This document shows, piece by piece, positions 1 through 9,071 of a stretch of DNA of 32,564 nt. The position numbers and the translations under genes are program-made. The notes below the pieces were generated by a model, which was given only the letters and a program-made list of their open reading frames with translations, had not been told where the DNA came from and made no database searches. Position 1 is the stretch's first letter; the number at the start of each line of letters is the position of its first letter. Source of the DNA: Bisporella sp. PMI_857 (lineage: Eukaryota > Ascomycota > Leotiomycetes > Helotiales > Helotiaceae); contig JAJSPD010000181.1 in assembly GCA_021307315.1 (NCBI GenBank), forward strand, positions 1 to 32,564, written 5' to 3'.

Positions 1-391
1 ACGGGAAGCGGAATAACTGTCTGGCACGACCTAACGCCTATCAGCCTCGTTTTCGTCCATGCAGGACTGCCACATCACCGGCATGAAGTTCGTGCATATC
101 TTTCCTTACCTGGGGCTCTATAATGAGATGCCTGATCAGGTGGCGCAGGCCATTTTTCATTTTGCTCTCGGCTTATTTCGAAGGTATATATAGTGTGCCC
201 ACACCGTAATGAGTCGCAACTTGTCTCACTTATGCACAAGACATTGAAGGAGTCTTTTAAAACTGGAACCGCACTTCAAACTGTGAGTGATCTCCAGTCT
301 TCCCCGCCTTATTAACACTCTATACATAGCAAGCGTGGTAAGAAATTCTAACGTCTATAGAGTGAATCGTATTTAAATAATACCGATCGAG
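1..391 (+). other. 5' region of the first gene, exon structure unresolved
   Basis: There is open sequence from an ATG at 59 to a GT at 184, possible splice sites at 184/240 and 283/391, and a short coding-like stretch at 241-282. I could not find a combination that keeps one frame through all of these, so the start of the gene is left open. It may lie outside the window. Confidence 0.3.
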
Positions 392-1024
392 CTTGAACAT
401 TCCGTGCGTCGCATATTAGCTGAGTTTATTGCAATGGAATCAGGATTCGAAACGTTGCAGCCCATCTGGGGTATTTTGAATCCTATCAACGACAAGACGT
501 ACGACGGACCAAATGAGCATCCTTCGGTAGGCGGGAAATCGCCTCGGTCATCACCCTCTTCACTACCTCCAACACTCAGCCAGCTTCTAAAAGAGATGGT
601 AGACACCATAAACACTACCACGAAATATCTACGCTTCTCTCAAAATATACTGCATCATAAGGGAATAATGTTTTATTCGGAAATAAGTCCAATGCTCCGA
701 GACTTCCGTAAGATGCATGTGGACGGAGACATCGATATTCGAGTGGCCTTCAACAAAATTTGTTGCTTCGTATGAAGCTATTTTTATTGTCAAGTCAAGC
801 TACAACCGGGCGGTTTCTTATTCAACACGCGATCCCTCTATGTCCGGAACTGGATGGATCTGATGATGCAGCAGTTATACGATTCTCAAGGTGGGGGCTA
901 TGAGTCTTTCCAAGAATTGGAAGATGTGGTACGAGCGATGGATCGTACGCAATACACTTCAGAGGGTGATGCAGCTATTACTATGAGATGTAGTGAATCC
1001 GGTGAACAGGTCGAAACTACTTAA
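392..1024 (+). CDS. 3' exons of an unrecognised multi-exon gene
   Basis: Family not recognised. Frame-2 coding runs from about 392 to a TAA at 1022-1024. A TGA at 773-775 interrupts it, but this lies inside a probable 87-bp intron at 708-794 (GTAAGA donor, CAAG acceptor) whose removal keeps the frame. The second exon encodes a soluble, polar segment rich in aromatic and acidic residues (starting KLQPGGFLF, ending GEQVETT). The first contains a Pro/Ser-rich stretch (SPRSSPSSLPP) followed by an amphipathic helix-like region. The 5' part is unresolved. A likely exon at 241-282 joins in phase through an intron at 283-391 (GTGAGT donor, TTAAC and CTAAC branch-like sites), and coding-looking sequence continues toward 59 (ATG) or the window edge. 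No membrane segment or catalytic motif is visible. The LINE tail starts about 150 bp downstream. Confidence 0.5.
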
Positions 1025-1479
1025 GCACTGTCAAGCCCTGTTGATCTGTTTTTTCATTTAGAAAAGGAAAAATTTGAGGATGTTGTACTTGTTGACGATA
1101 TGGAATATATTATATTGCTTGGTTAAAGCTTGATTAGTCTTTGCTTTTATTGTGATATGTAAGTTTGTTAACTCTACAGTAGTAGTAGTAGTAGTTTATT
1201 GCGCCCGGCTAAGCCTAAAGGGCCCTATTCTATATTACATAATACACTTCCGTCGGTGTTTCTAATGCCTCCTGAAGCCCATACAGAACTGCTTCTATTT
1301 ATATTTTCCAATTTCAGTAACACATATTCAACGTGGTCTCGTGCGTAGTTAGTAGCAAGTTAACTTGAAGTTCATTCCTCCAAGTGTTCAATGTCCTATT
1401 GTCGGCGACTGAAGCGAGACCTGCTGGGGACACGAGGTGATAAAGGGTTAGTCGGGATAAAAGAAAGAAATGGGATTTC

Positions 1480-4400
1480 CTATTGTAGGGAGTTAGTTGC
1501 CTGCTCTACTTCCATGTCCAGTCGTCTTGTGGCTATGGCAAACTTGATCGTTGCTCGAACCGCGTCTATATTTGGTGTCCATTTCTCCGGGTCAGATGGA
1601 GCTTTCCCTCCCAGGTAGAAGGAGAGGTTGCCTCTTCTAGTGTCTGTCTGTGCTAGCATTTGCGTTCGGTATGCGTCCCATCTCGTGCATCGGAAAAGGA
1701 AGTGCTTGACAGTTTCTGTTGCCTGTCCGCAGGCACATTGGTCAGATTCCGCTGCTCCAATCCGGTGAAGATATCCGTTCAGTCGTGCCATTCCTGTACG
1801 GAGCTGTGCTAATACGCTCGCTTCTCTCCGCTTGAGACCGTCGTATAGGGTACGAGTATGTTTTCCTGGCAGTGCGGTGTCCATTTCTCTGGAATACTTT
1901 CCCACCTCGTCTGGTAGTGTTCTTGTTGTCCTTTCTGCTTTTTCCTTGTTGATGGTTGTGGATTTGGCTTGGTAGCATTGCCCTTGCGGTGTTCGGCCGG
2001 GCTCGGTAGCCTGTCGTGCGGCTTCCTTTGCTCTCCTGCCGAGCTCGAAGCTCTCCTGAGACGGGATCCAGATCATGGAGATAGAATTGCCTCCTTTTCT
2101 CAGCGTGGAAGCTACCTCGTAGATTTCTTTAATGCTGGTTTGCCCTGATTGATGTCTTGGTTGGCTCGTTGCTAGCAGGGCTCCCTGGTTGCTTGAAATA
2201 ATCGTGATCTGTCTTCCCACCAGGTGTATAGGTAGGCGCTTCATTGCCATCGCTATCGCGGCCAGTTCAGCCGTGTACGGGTTCTGTTCCGTTCTTGCTC
2301 CCAGCGTGACTGAGTATGCAATCGGTTCTCTGCCTGTTACAATGCCGAGAGTGTCGTGGATAGTTCCTCCCATCCCAACTATCGACTTTCTCGTGGACGA
2401 GCTTGTCGCAATCCGAATGCCGCAAATGGTATTCGCAATATTAGTAGTCTCCTCTGTTCCGAGGTCGATGGTCGCGAGGATCCGTTCCTCCCACGGAGCT
2501 ATCACATAGGGTTGAATGACCTCCATCTTATCTGTTGGCATGTTTTGATGCGCATGAGCTATCTTTTGCAATGGTGACGTGAATCTCCGGAGTACTCTAG
2601 TGTTTAGCTTCGATATCGGATTCGTCTCGGGGAGCGTGCGGATGTTGACCCACAACTTCGTGGCCTTCTCTGCCCACCGCTCGCTCACTGTGCGTATGCT
2701 AGCCTCGGCTTCTGCAACTGCAGTTGCGACGGTTCGGAAAGCTCCTGTAACGGCTTGTGCTCCGATTCTTTGTATTCTGTTCATTAAGGCCATACCCTTG
2801 CATCCACAGGCATACATCCACACGTTTGACGCGTAGTCCACGACTGGCGCTACCGTCGCTCCAAACAGCTGCCTTGCAGTTGAGGGGGAGACCAGCCGTA
2901 GTCGTTTTAATGCCATCGCGGCAAGAAGGCCCTTGGTCGTTGCTTTCCCGATGTGTTGTACATACCGGAGTCCTGAGTCCATAATAACTCCTAAAATCTT
3001 GGCCGCCTCCTTTGGTACGACTGCCTCCCCTTTGATGGTGAACGATCTGGTACTGATTCGGTCATGCCGTCTAGTGAAATGAATGATTGCTGTCTTCTTG
3101 CCTTCGAACGTGGCTCCGCTCCGCCTTTCCCAGTCCATTGCTTTGTCGATGATAGCCTGAATCCCTTCTCGGTTCGCATCTGCTGATGATCCTGTGACCC
3201 ACGCATTATAGTCATCTACAAATGCTATTGAACCACCATTTGCATTCAGTTTGTGCTGAACTAGGTCGGCATTGAAGAAGAGGAACAAGATTGGTGAAAG
3301 TGGTGACCCTTGCGGTAAGCCTGCTTGTGGGAGTGGCTGCTGTCGAGAGGCGAGGCCATTTACTAGTATTGTTGCTGTGCGTTCCGAGCAAAAGGCATCA
3401 ATCCACCTCACCAGGGCCGGTGGGATGCCTCTTGCTGCAAGTCTCTGCAACAGCCTGTCCTTGTACACTCCATTGTATGCGCCCTTCACGTCGAAGCTAA
3501 CCAAGCTAAGGACCTTCTTTGATCTCCATGCATTATAGATGTGTTCTTGCAGCAGCAGAAGTGCCTGTTCAGCAGAGCGCTTCTTTCTAGCCCCGAAGTG
3601 ATTCGTAGGGAGAAGACCAAAGGTCTCTACTGCATGCGATATTCTTTCAGCAATCACCGATTCTAGTGTCTTTCCTAGTGTGGAGAGCAGCGAGATCGGC
3701 CTCCATGAATTTGCGACCGTGTAATCATCTTTGTTTGGCTTTTTCAGCGGTATGATCTTGGCATTTCTCCATTGTGTAGGGAGTTCCCCTTCGTCCAACG
3801 ATGTCTGAAAGAGGAGCAACACCCTGTCTTTGACCACTGGCCACACCTGCTTCCATACCATGGCTGGTAACCCATCCTCTCCTGGCGCCTTCCACGACTT
3901 CGCCGCAAAAATCCTCCGTTCGACTTCTTCCATGGTCAAGGGAGGCATCGACACTGCGGTTCGCTGCGGTCGTGGTCCTTCATCTTCTATCCTCTCTGGT
4001 AGTGGGGGAAAGAACACCGACAGCAGTTCCTCTGCTTGTCCGGTTTTGTTTTTCGTGGTGGATCCGTCTCTTTTCGTCAGCGGCGGTATCTTGTCAAATG
4101 CTGAGCTACCACAAGGATCCAAGTACTTTGCCGCTTGCCATATGTTTGTGTCATCTGCGAGGAAGTCCTCCCAGTGCGCTTTTTTCTGTCTCCGGACGGC
4201 ATCGTGGTACTCCTTAGCCGCTTCATTCGCTTGCTGTTCTAGTTCGGGAAACATGCGACCCATCCGCCGTTGGGTTCTGGCCTGGTTCCTCCAGTACGTG
4301 TAGACTCGCCGCAGCTGCGTGAGGTCTGTTGTCCACCATCTCTTCGCGTATGGTGAAGGCTTCGCTCTTGGGGTGAGTGCGTGGACTGCCTCCAGCACCG

Positions 4401-5262
4401 CTGTCATCAACCCATCTGTCTGTTGCTGGACACTGCCACCAAATGGAACGAAGCGAAAATTGGTAGTAATCCTGCCTTTTATGTCGGTCCACGGCGCATT
4501 TTTGAAAAGCAGCCTTGTTTCAACAGCTCGTTCCGGAGTCGCGACGTCGAACGTCGTCTGAATTGCTCTGTGGTCGGATCCATGCTCGGTCGTGTGGACT
4601 GTACACTTCACCACTGATGTTGCCAATTCCTCGGAAGCCAGTACCAGATCAATTGTTGACTCATGATTCCCCCGTTGCCACGTCTTCGTTCCCCTCGGGA
4701 GCAAGCTGTGTAGGGCATGCTCACTCATGAGGTCGATGATCGGGTCGGCCTCTCCTTGCCTTTCCCGTGAGACGTCCTCTCCTCCCCATAATTGATCGTG
4801 CCGGTTGAAATCCCCGGCAAGGACCACATCCACTCGAGTGCCAATCTTGCTGCGTGTTTCTCTTATTACCTGGTGTAATTCGCATATCGCAACCCTCAAT
4901 GCCTCTGCATCCTGCGGTTCAACGTAGACCGACACTACCAGTATCAACCGGTCTGGGAGTCGCAATACCGCTGCCGTAAGGTCCGATGATTGTATTGGCA
5001 CCCGTTCTGCTTCGATATCCTTCCGAATCCAGAGCATGCTCCGAACTGCCCACCTTTCCACACGTTGGACTGTGGGTACTATTTTAATCCAGTTTGGGTG
5101 TCCCATTGGGGCTGTCACCAAAGTGCCGTCGATGATCCTCGCATATGGCTCAGATATCGCCAACACTCCACAATCCTTCAATTGCTCATCACTCATTAAA
5201 CTGTGTTGCACCTCTCGCTGCTTCCGGACATTCAGTTGGAGTATTTGAAAGGTTTTACGCAT
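1480..5262 (-). CDS. LINE ORF2: AP endonuclease / reverse transcriptase / RNase H-like polyprotein
   Basis: This 1260-aa protein performs target-primed reverse transcription: the endonuclease nicks DNA and the RT copies the element RNA there. The APE-type endonuclease spans about residues 5-240, with LQLNVRK (Asn 11), SEPY (Glu 38), AGDFNRH (about 149-155), STIDLVLAS and HGSDHRAI (about 228-235). The RT spans about 490-720 with FDVKGAYNGV (Asp about 591), LPQGSPLSPILF (about 649) and AFVDDY (about 680-685). An RNase H-like fold follows at about 940-1085 (PYTAEL at about 995-1000). Other expected acidic residues are not visible: SSNQ stands where SDNQ would be expected, and LGRRAKEAAR where NExAD would. 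A zinc-binding CxC...H...C block lies at about 1176-1192. The ATG at 5262 was chosen because it overlaps the ORF1 stop in ATGCGTAA, which suggests termination-reinitiation. Upstream in-frame codons lack ATG. Confidence 0.93.
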   Translation of the reverse strand: MRKTFQILQLNVRKQREVQHSLMSDEQLKDCGVLAISEPYARIIDGTLVTAPMGHPNWIKIVPTVQRVERWAVRSMLWIRKDIEAERVPIQSSDLTAAVLRLPDRLILVVSVYVEPQDAEALRVAICELHQVIRETRSKIGTRVDVVLAGDFNRHDQLWGGEDVSRERQGEADPIIDLMSEHALHSLLPRGTKTWQRGNHESTIDLVLASEELATSVVKCTVHTTEHGSDHRAIQTTFDVATPERAVETRLLFKNAPWTDIKGRITTNFRFVPFGGSVQQQTDGLMTAVLEAVHALTPRAKPSPYAKRWWTTDLTQLRRVYTYWRNQARTQRRMGRMFPELEQQANEAAKEYHDAVRRQKKAHWEDFLADDTNIWQAAKYLDPCGSSAFDKIPPLTKRDGSTTKNKTGQAEELLSVFFPPLPERIEDEGPRPQRTAVSMPPLTMEEVERRIFAAKSWKAPGEDGLPAMVWKQVWPVVKDRVLLLFQTSLDEGELPTQWRNAKIIPLKKPNKDDYTVANSWRPISLLSTLGKTLESVIAERISHAVETFGLLPTNHFGARKKRSAEQALLLLQEHIYNAWRSKKVLSLVSFDVKGAYNGVYKDRLLQRLAARGIPPALVRWIDAFCSERTATILVNGLASRQQPLPQAGLPQGSPLSPILFLFFNADLVQHKLNANGGSIAFVDDYNAWVTGSSADANREGIQAIIDKAMDWERRSGATFEGKKTAIIHFTRRHDRISTRSFTIKGEAVVPKEAAKILGVIMDSGLRYVQHIGKATTKGLLAAMALKRLRLVSPSTARQLFGATVAPVVDYASNVWMYACGCKGMALMNRIQRIGAQAVTGAFRTVATAVAEAEASIRTVSERWAEKATKLWVNIRTLPETNPISKLNTRVLRRFTSPLQKIAHAHQNMPTDKMEVIQPYVIAPWEERILATIDLGTEETTNIANTICGIRIATSSSTRKSIVGMGGTIHDTLGIVTGREPIAYSVTLGARTEQNPYTAELAAIAMAMKRLPIHLVGRQITIISSNQGALLATSQPRHQSGQTSIKEIYEVASTLRKGGNSISMIWIPSQESFELGRRAKEAARQATEPGRTPQGQCYQAKSTTINKEKAERTTRTLPDEVGKYSREMDTALPGKHTRTLYDGLKRREASVLAQLRTGMARLNGYLHRIGAAESDQCACGQATETVKHFLFRCTRWDAYRTQMLAQTDTRRGNLSFYLGGKAPSDPEKWTPNIDAVRATIKFAIATRRLDMEVEQATNSLQ

Positions 5263-6600
5263 CCCGGGAGCGGTGGCGTGTTCCGCAGTTCCCGCTGAGC
5301 GATTCGTGTGGCCCTCCGCATGTGACACACTTTGGTATTACTGCTTGGCATTCACTGTGATGGTGTCCTACTTCAGCACACTTGGCACAGACTTGCGGTT
5401 GCGTGCATGAGTACGCCTTGTGCCCGATTTCCTGGCATCGATAGCATTTCTGTGGACCATATCGCGGCTCGAAGACCCTGGTGTAGGCCGACTCTCCTGC
5501 AACATGGAAATATTGCTCTTGTAACAGTCGTGCGGCTTCGCTGCCTTTTGTGACGTAAACAACCATTGAACCATAAGCTTTCCTCCCGTCTTTCTTACTG
5601 AGCCACCCGATCTTGGCTATGTGGACCCCGTTTTCCTTCCCAAGGACTTCGGCGGCGCCTGGTAAAGCCTTTCCCTCCTGATCGAGAATAGTTGTTCGAT
5701 TGACATTGTCCACCTTGACCGGATACAATTGGTCTCGCAGTACTCGAACTCCCTCGGCCGCAGTTTTCTGGGCCGCTTCCTTGACCCGTTGGAGTTCAGC
5801 TTCGTCTCTGCATACAATCTTGATGCGTTCCGTGTTCCTGGCGTCTTTGATCACCGCAGCGCAGCGCCAATTTGCTTGTCCTTCCACGGTGCGGATCTCC
5901 TCCTCGCCTTCCGAACTGCCCCAGGTTGGGCCTTGCTTCTCTCTCCCTCCCCAACTCTGGACGTGTCAACCGTGCAGTACAGCGTATCGGTCATTGTTGA
6001 CGGCGTGGTGCGCAGGGAGGAGAGGGTTCGTACATTGCTGGGTAAACTGTCTGGTGGCGTTCGGGCGACCTCTGCATACGATGGGGATGGGCTTGACGGT
6101 GCTTGGGCATTGGACAGCTGGGTCTGAATCTTTTCCATCATATCTGTAACCTCTGCCTTAAGCTCTGCCTTAAGTGTTTCTATCTGCTCCGTGAAGGTCC
6201 GCGTTATGGTTTTGATCTAGGTCACGTGCTCCTTCTTCTGTTCCTCCATTGCTTTCAACAGCGACTTGACCAAGTCAGTGAGCACTTTGATCTGCATATT
6301 TGCGCTTGCGTTCGCTTTTTCGTGTACTGGCTGGTTCGGGGTCGCTGCCGCTGTTGCAGGACGTTCTCCTGCCTTCGCGGCGAGCGCCTTAACCTTCGTC
6401 GCCACACTTTGCTCCTTGGGATGCGCGCCGATCCCCGTTCGTCTTGTTTGCAATGGCATGGGAGCTTCCTCAATTACTTCAATCGTATCCTCTGTATCGC
6501 TTGCTACCGCTCTAGATCTTCTCTTGCTACATTCTAATGCCTTTGACGTCTGGACGCGTTCCCGGCTCGACTGACGCGTCACAGCCTCCATGTTCTCCAT
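5255..6600 (-). pseudogene. LINE ORF1 (Gag-like, CCHC knuckles), broken
   Basis: This is the nucleic-acid-binding Gag ORF of the LINE, about 450 codons. The N-terminal 127 codons from the ATG at 6600 include an Ala/Lys-rich region and a coiled-coil-like segment (MQIKVLTDLVKSLLKAMEEQ). A TAG at 6217-6219 interrupts the frame, and the same frame then continues (IKTITRTFTEQIETL...) to about 5851. A one-base loss near 5905-5925 moves coding to the frame open from 5887 to 5255. That last part carries three knuckle-like Cys clusters: CYRCQEIGHKAYSC, CAKCAEVGHHHSEC and CVTCGGPHESLSGNC. It ends at TAA 5255-5257, overlapping the ORF2 ATG. With two lesions, no full Gag can be made without suppression. 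Confidence 0.85.
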
Positions 6601-6609
6601 CCTCCACAC

Positions 6610-7057
6610 AACTACCGATTCTCACTAATTTGGTTGCCGGCTGACTTGATTGCTATCGCATTAGGTTCTACTCTAGATTCTACAAAATGGGGGTTGTGCG
6701 GACACGTGACCTGGCGGGTCATACACGGATCCGTAAACCCCTACTTCCTACACTAGGCATCTCTAGTGTATAATAAATAGGCCAATGAAAATTCCATGCA
6801 TTGGGACACCCGGTATGAATGTGTGCCTCACACTCGTCACTACAAGTTGTCATCAAAAATGCCAAGAAGATAACACTGACACTACAAGAGCAGTTCCAAC
6901 ATTAAATCATGAGACTAATTCGTCGACGATGACGGAGTGACATAGCCGTCTCTTAGCTGATGTTACAAAACTTGCGCGTCAGCCGCTTTCAACTTTATTC
7001 ACCCAAATTATTTGATACTCAAGGGTTTTACAATTGATTACGGTTAAATGAACAAAG
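6610..7057. other. LINE 5' flank and upstream region of the LOG gene
   Basis: This stretch holds the possible LINE 5' UTR (to about 6720; contains CACGTGACC) and then AT-richer sequence leading to the LOG start codon. No conserved gene is visible. TATAATAAATAG at about 6769-6780 is the nearest TATA-like sequence but lies nearly 280 bp from the ATG. Confidence 0.4.
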
Positions 7058-7768
7058 ATGAATCCTACCACTTCTCTTTTAACATCTTCGCCAACAGTGT
7101 TAGCGAGACACTGTTTAATTTCGAAGCCCCTTAGACCGACGATTTCTATCTTCTGCGGAGCATCATCCGGAAAGTCACCCATTCATCTCGAAGCCGCACG
7201 TGCACTTGCTTTCACTTTACATAAACATCGTATTAAGCTGGTTTATGGTGGTGGGACCAGTGGTTTGATGGGAGAAATTGCGCGGACTTTGGTCTCCCTT
7301 TCAGGGCCAGCAGCTGTCCACGGTATCATTCCAGCTCCGCTCCTTAGATATAAACAAAGAATGGATAAAGCAGACGTTCCAAACGAAACAATCTACGGCA
7401 GAACCACAATCGTGAAAGATATGCATTCAAGAAAACGATTAATGGTGGAGGCAGCGGTCTCAGGAGGTCCAGGAAGTGGATTTATTGCGTTACCTGGTGG
7501 ATATGGGACATTGGAAGAATTGATGGAGGTAGTCACATGGAATCAACTTGGAATCCATAATCGAGGCATCGTTGTTCTCAATGTGGAAGGTTATTGGAAC
7601 GGCTTGATAAAGTGGATAGCCACAGGTGTTGACGCTGGATTTGTAAATGAAAAGAACCAGAAAATCATTACGGAAGCAGCCGATGGTGAGGCAGCCATAG
7701 ATGCTCTAAAGAAGTACCAAGCTTGCGAGGGAAGATTTAATCTGCAATGGACAGAGAAGGAGGTATAA
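7058..7768 (+). CDS. LOG-family cytokinin-riboside-monophosphate phosphoribohydrolase-like protein
   Basis: This 236-aa intact single-exon gene belongs to the LOG/lysine-decarboxylase-like Rossmann family. LOG enzymes cleave ribose 5'-phosphate from cytokinin nucleotides, releasing the active base. Family hallmarks are present: ISIFCGASSG (about 29-38), YGGGTSGLMG (63-72, phosphate binding), DMHSRKR (121-127) and PGGYGTLEE (146-154, catalytic Arg/Glu region). Length is normal for a fungal LOG with a 25-residue N-terminal extension. The ATG at 7058 is in frame with the whole domain; an ATG at 7048 lies in another frame. No isopentenyltransferase or P450 gene is adjacent, so cytokinin production is not shown by context. 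The gene lies between two LINE copies in inverted orientation. Some family members act on AMP or other nucleotides instead. Confidence 0.92.
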   Translation: MNPTTSLLTSSPTVLARHCLISKPLRPTISIFCGASSGKSPIHLEAARALAFTLHKHRIKLVYGGGTSGLMGEIARTLVSLSGPAAVHGIIPAPLLRYKQRMDKADVPNETIYGRTTIVKDMHSRKRLMVEAAVSGGPGSGFIALPGGYGTLEELMEVVTWNQLGIHNRGIVVLNVEGYWNGLIKWIATGVDAGFVNEKNQKIITEAADGEAAIDALKKYQACEGRFNLQWTEKEV

Positions 7769-7836
7769 TTGAGTCGTTTGAGTTCCTATATGCTTGCGAG
7801 AAGGGACCCCTGTCGATGAACGCCTCACTATCTATG

Positions 7837-7970
7837 TTATCGATTACTCACTCTCCTAAGTTTCCATAGGGGCAATTCCCAATCTGAGAATCTGTCCTTC
7901 TCCGCCAGTAGTCTTGCTTCGATAATGGCATGTAAATGGCTCAACCAAAAAGGGACACAATAAGTTAGAC
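7837..7970 (-). pseudogene. Remnant of a 2EXR-domain protein gene (C-terminal end)
   Basis: On the minus strand a short frame reads VPFWLSHLHAIIEARLLAEK and continues KDRFSDWELPLWKLR to a stop at 7837-7839. This matches the C-terminus of the 2EXR gene at 23591-24304 (APFWLSNLHAVIEARLREEK...). Upstream the frame is closed by a stop and the rest of the gene is absent, so only about 40 codons survive. It is a degraded paralogue left just downstream of the LOG gene. Confidence 0.75.
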
Positions 7971-7990
7971 CATTCCTTCAACGGCAAATA

Positions 7991-8053
7991 TCAGAGATAC
8001 CACCTACTTTGTAATTCTCTATGAGAGATACCACAAAAAAGTGGTATCTCTGA
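7991..8053. repeat. 63-bp palindromic cluster (three copies of an AGAGATACCAC arm)
   Basis: TCAGAGATACCAC at 7991-8003 is the inverse of GTGGTATCTCTGA at 8041-8053. A third arm, GAGAGATACCAC at 8023-8034, is separated from the right arm by only AAAAAA, giving a perfect 11-bp stem with a 6-base loop. The outer pair could be terminal repeats of a minute MITE, or the inner hairpin could act on transcripts. No TA duplication borders it. Confidence 0.8.
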
Positions 8054-8266
8054 AACGATAGTACAGCAATTGTATATAATTCCTAATACTTGCAATTATC
8101 AAATTTTATATACATTTCCAGACATTGTAGAGTAACTGTTGGTATAAAGTCATGTGAATATCCCACGACGCACAGACCGCCACATGGATGTATTTAAGTT
8201 CTCTCTCGTAGATTTAAAACTTAGAACAATCAAGAACAAGTCAACCACCTGCAACGAGCATATATA
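8054..8266. other. AT-rich spacer before truncated LINE
   Basis: No gene or recognisable repeat was seen. The junction with LINE sequence is at about 8267, where similarity to the long copy begins abruptly. Confidence 0.4.
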
Positions 8267-9071
8267 GCAAGGGCAATGCTACCAAGCCAAATCTACAACT
8301 ATTAACAGGGGAAAGGCAGAAAAGGCAATAAGGCCACTACCAGACGAGGTGGGAAAGTATTCCAGAGAAATAGACACCGCACTGCCAGGAAAACATACTC
8401 GTACCCTATACGACGGTCTCAAGCGGAGAGAAGCGAGCGTATTAGCACAGCTCCGTACAGGAATGGCACGACTGAACGGATATCTTCACCGGATTGGAGC
8501 AGCAGAATCTGACCAATGTGCCTGCGGACAGGCAACAGAAACTGTCAAGCACTTCCTTTTCCGATGCACGAGATGGGACACACACCGAAGGCAAATGCTA
8601 GCACTGACGGACACAAGATGAGGCAACCTCTCCTTCCATCTTGGGGGGAAAGCTCCATCTGACCCAGAGACATGGACACCAAATATAGACGCGGTTCGAG
8701 CAACGATCAAGTTCGCTATTGCCACAGGACGTTTGGACATGGAGATAGAACAGGCAGTCAACACGTCACAACAGTAAATCCCATCTCATTCACTCACCCC
8801 GACTAACCCTTTATCACCCTCGTGTCCCCACCAGGTCTCGCTTCAGTCGCCGACAATAGGACATTGAACACTTGGAGGAATGAACGTCAAGTTAACTTGC
8901 TACTAACTACGCACGAGTCCACGTTGAATACGTATTACCGAAATTGGAAAATATAAATAGAAGCAGTTCTGTATGGGCTTCAGGAGGCATTAGAAACACC
9001 GACGGAAGTGTATTATTTAATATAGAATAGGGCCCTTTAGGCTTAGCCGGGCGCGATAAACTACTACTACT
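8267..9071 (+). mobile_element. 5'-truncated LINE copy (ORF2 C-terminus and 3' UTR)
   Basis: From GCAAGGGCAATGCTACC onward this matches the minus-strand LINE (its 1178 to about 1990 region) closely by eye. It encodes the end of ORF2, including the CACG...H...C zinc block, but has a premature TGA at 8619-8621 (AGA to TGA relative to the long copy). The same frame then runs on to a TAA at about 8775. The 3' UTR and four ACT triplets (9060-9071) follow. Dead-on-arrival 5' truncation is typical of LINE insertion. The target duplication is unclear; ATAT occurs on both sides. Confidence 0.93.

Larger units (their letters stand above)
1178..6609 (-). mobile_element. Tad/I-like non-LTR retrotransposon (LINE), near full length
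   Basis: The element has two ORFs in the order Gag (CCHC), then endonuclease-RT-RNase H, on the minus strand. Its 3' end is marked by six ACT triplets (AGT repeats at 1178-1195 on the plus strand) directly after a conserved 3' UTR end. The second copy at 8267-9071 ends in the same way, so the tail is a trinucleotide repeat rather than poly(A). The 5' end is not defined. The Gag start is at 6600 and some GC-rich sequence upstream to about 6720 could be 5' UTR. No clear target-site duplication was found. ORF2 is open throughout, while ORF1 has a nonsense codon and a frameshift, so this copy is probably not autonomous. Confidence 0.9.

Noticed and set aside
773..775. In-frame TGA in the first gene
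   Set aside because: An 87-bp GTAAGA...CAAG intron (708-794) removes it and preserves the frame.
1391..5360. Many plus-strand open frames opposite the LINE
   Set aside because: All are antisense shadows of the GC-rich ORF2 and Gag coding sequence.
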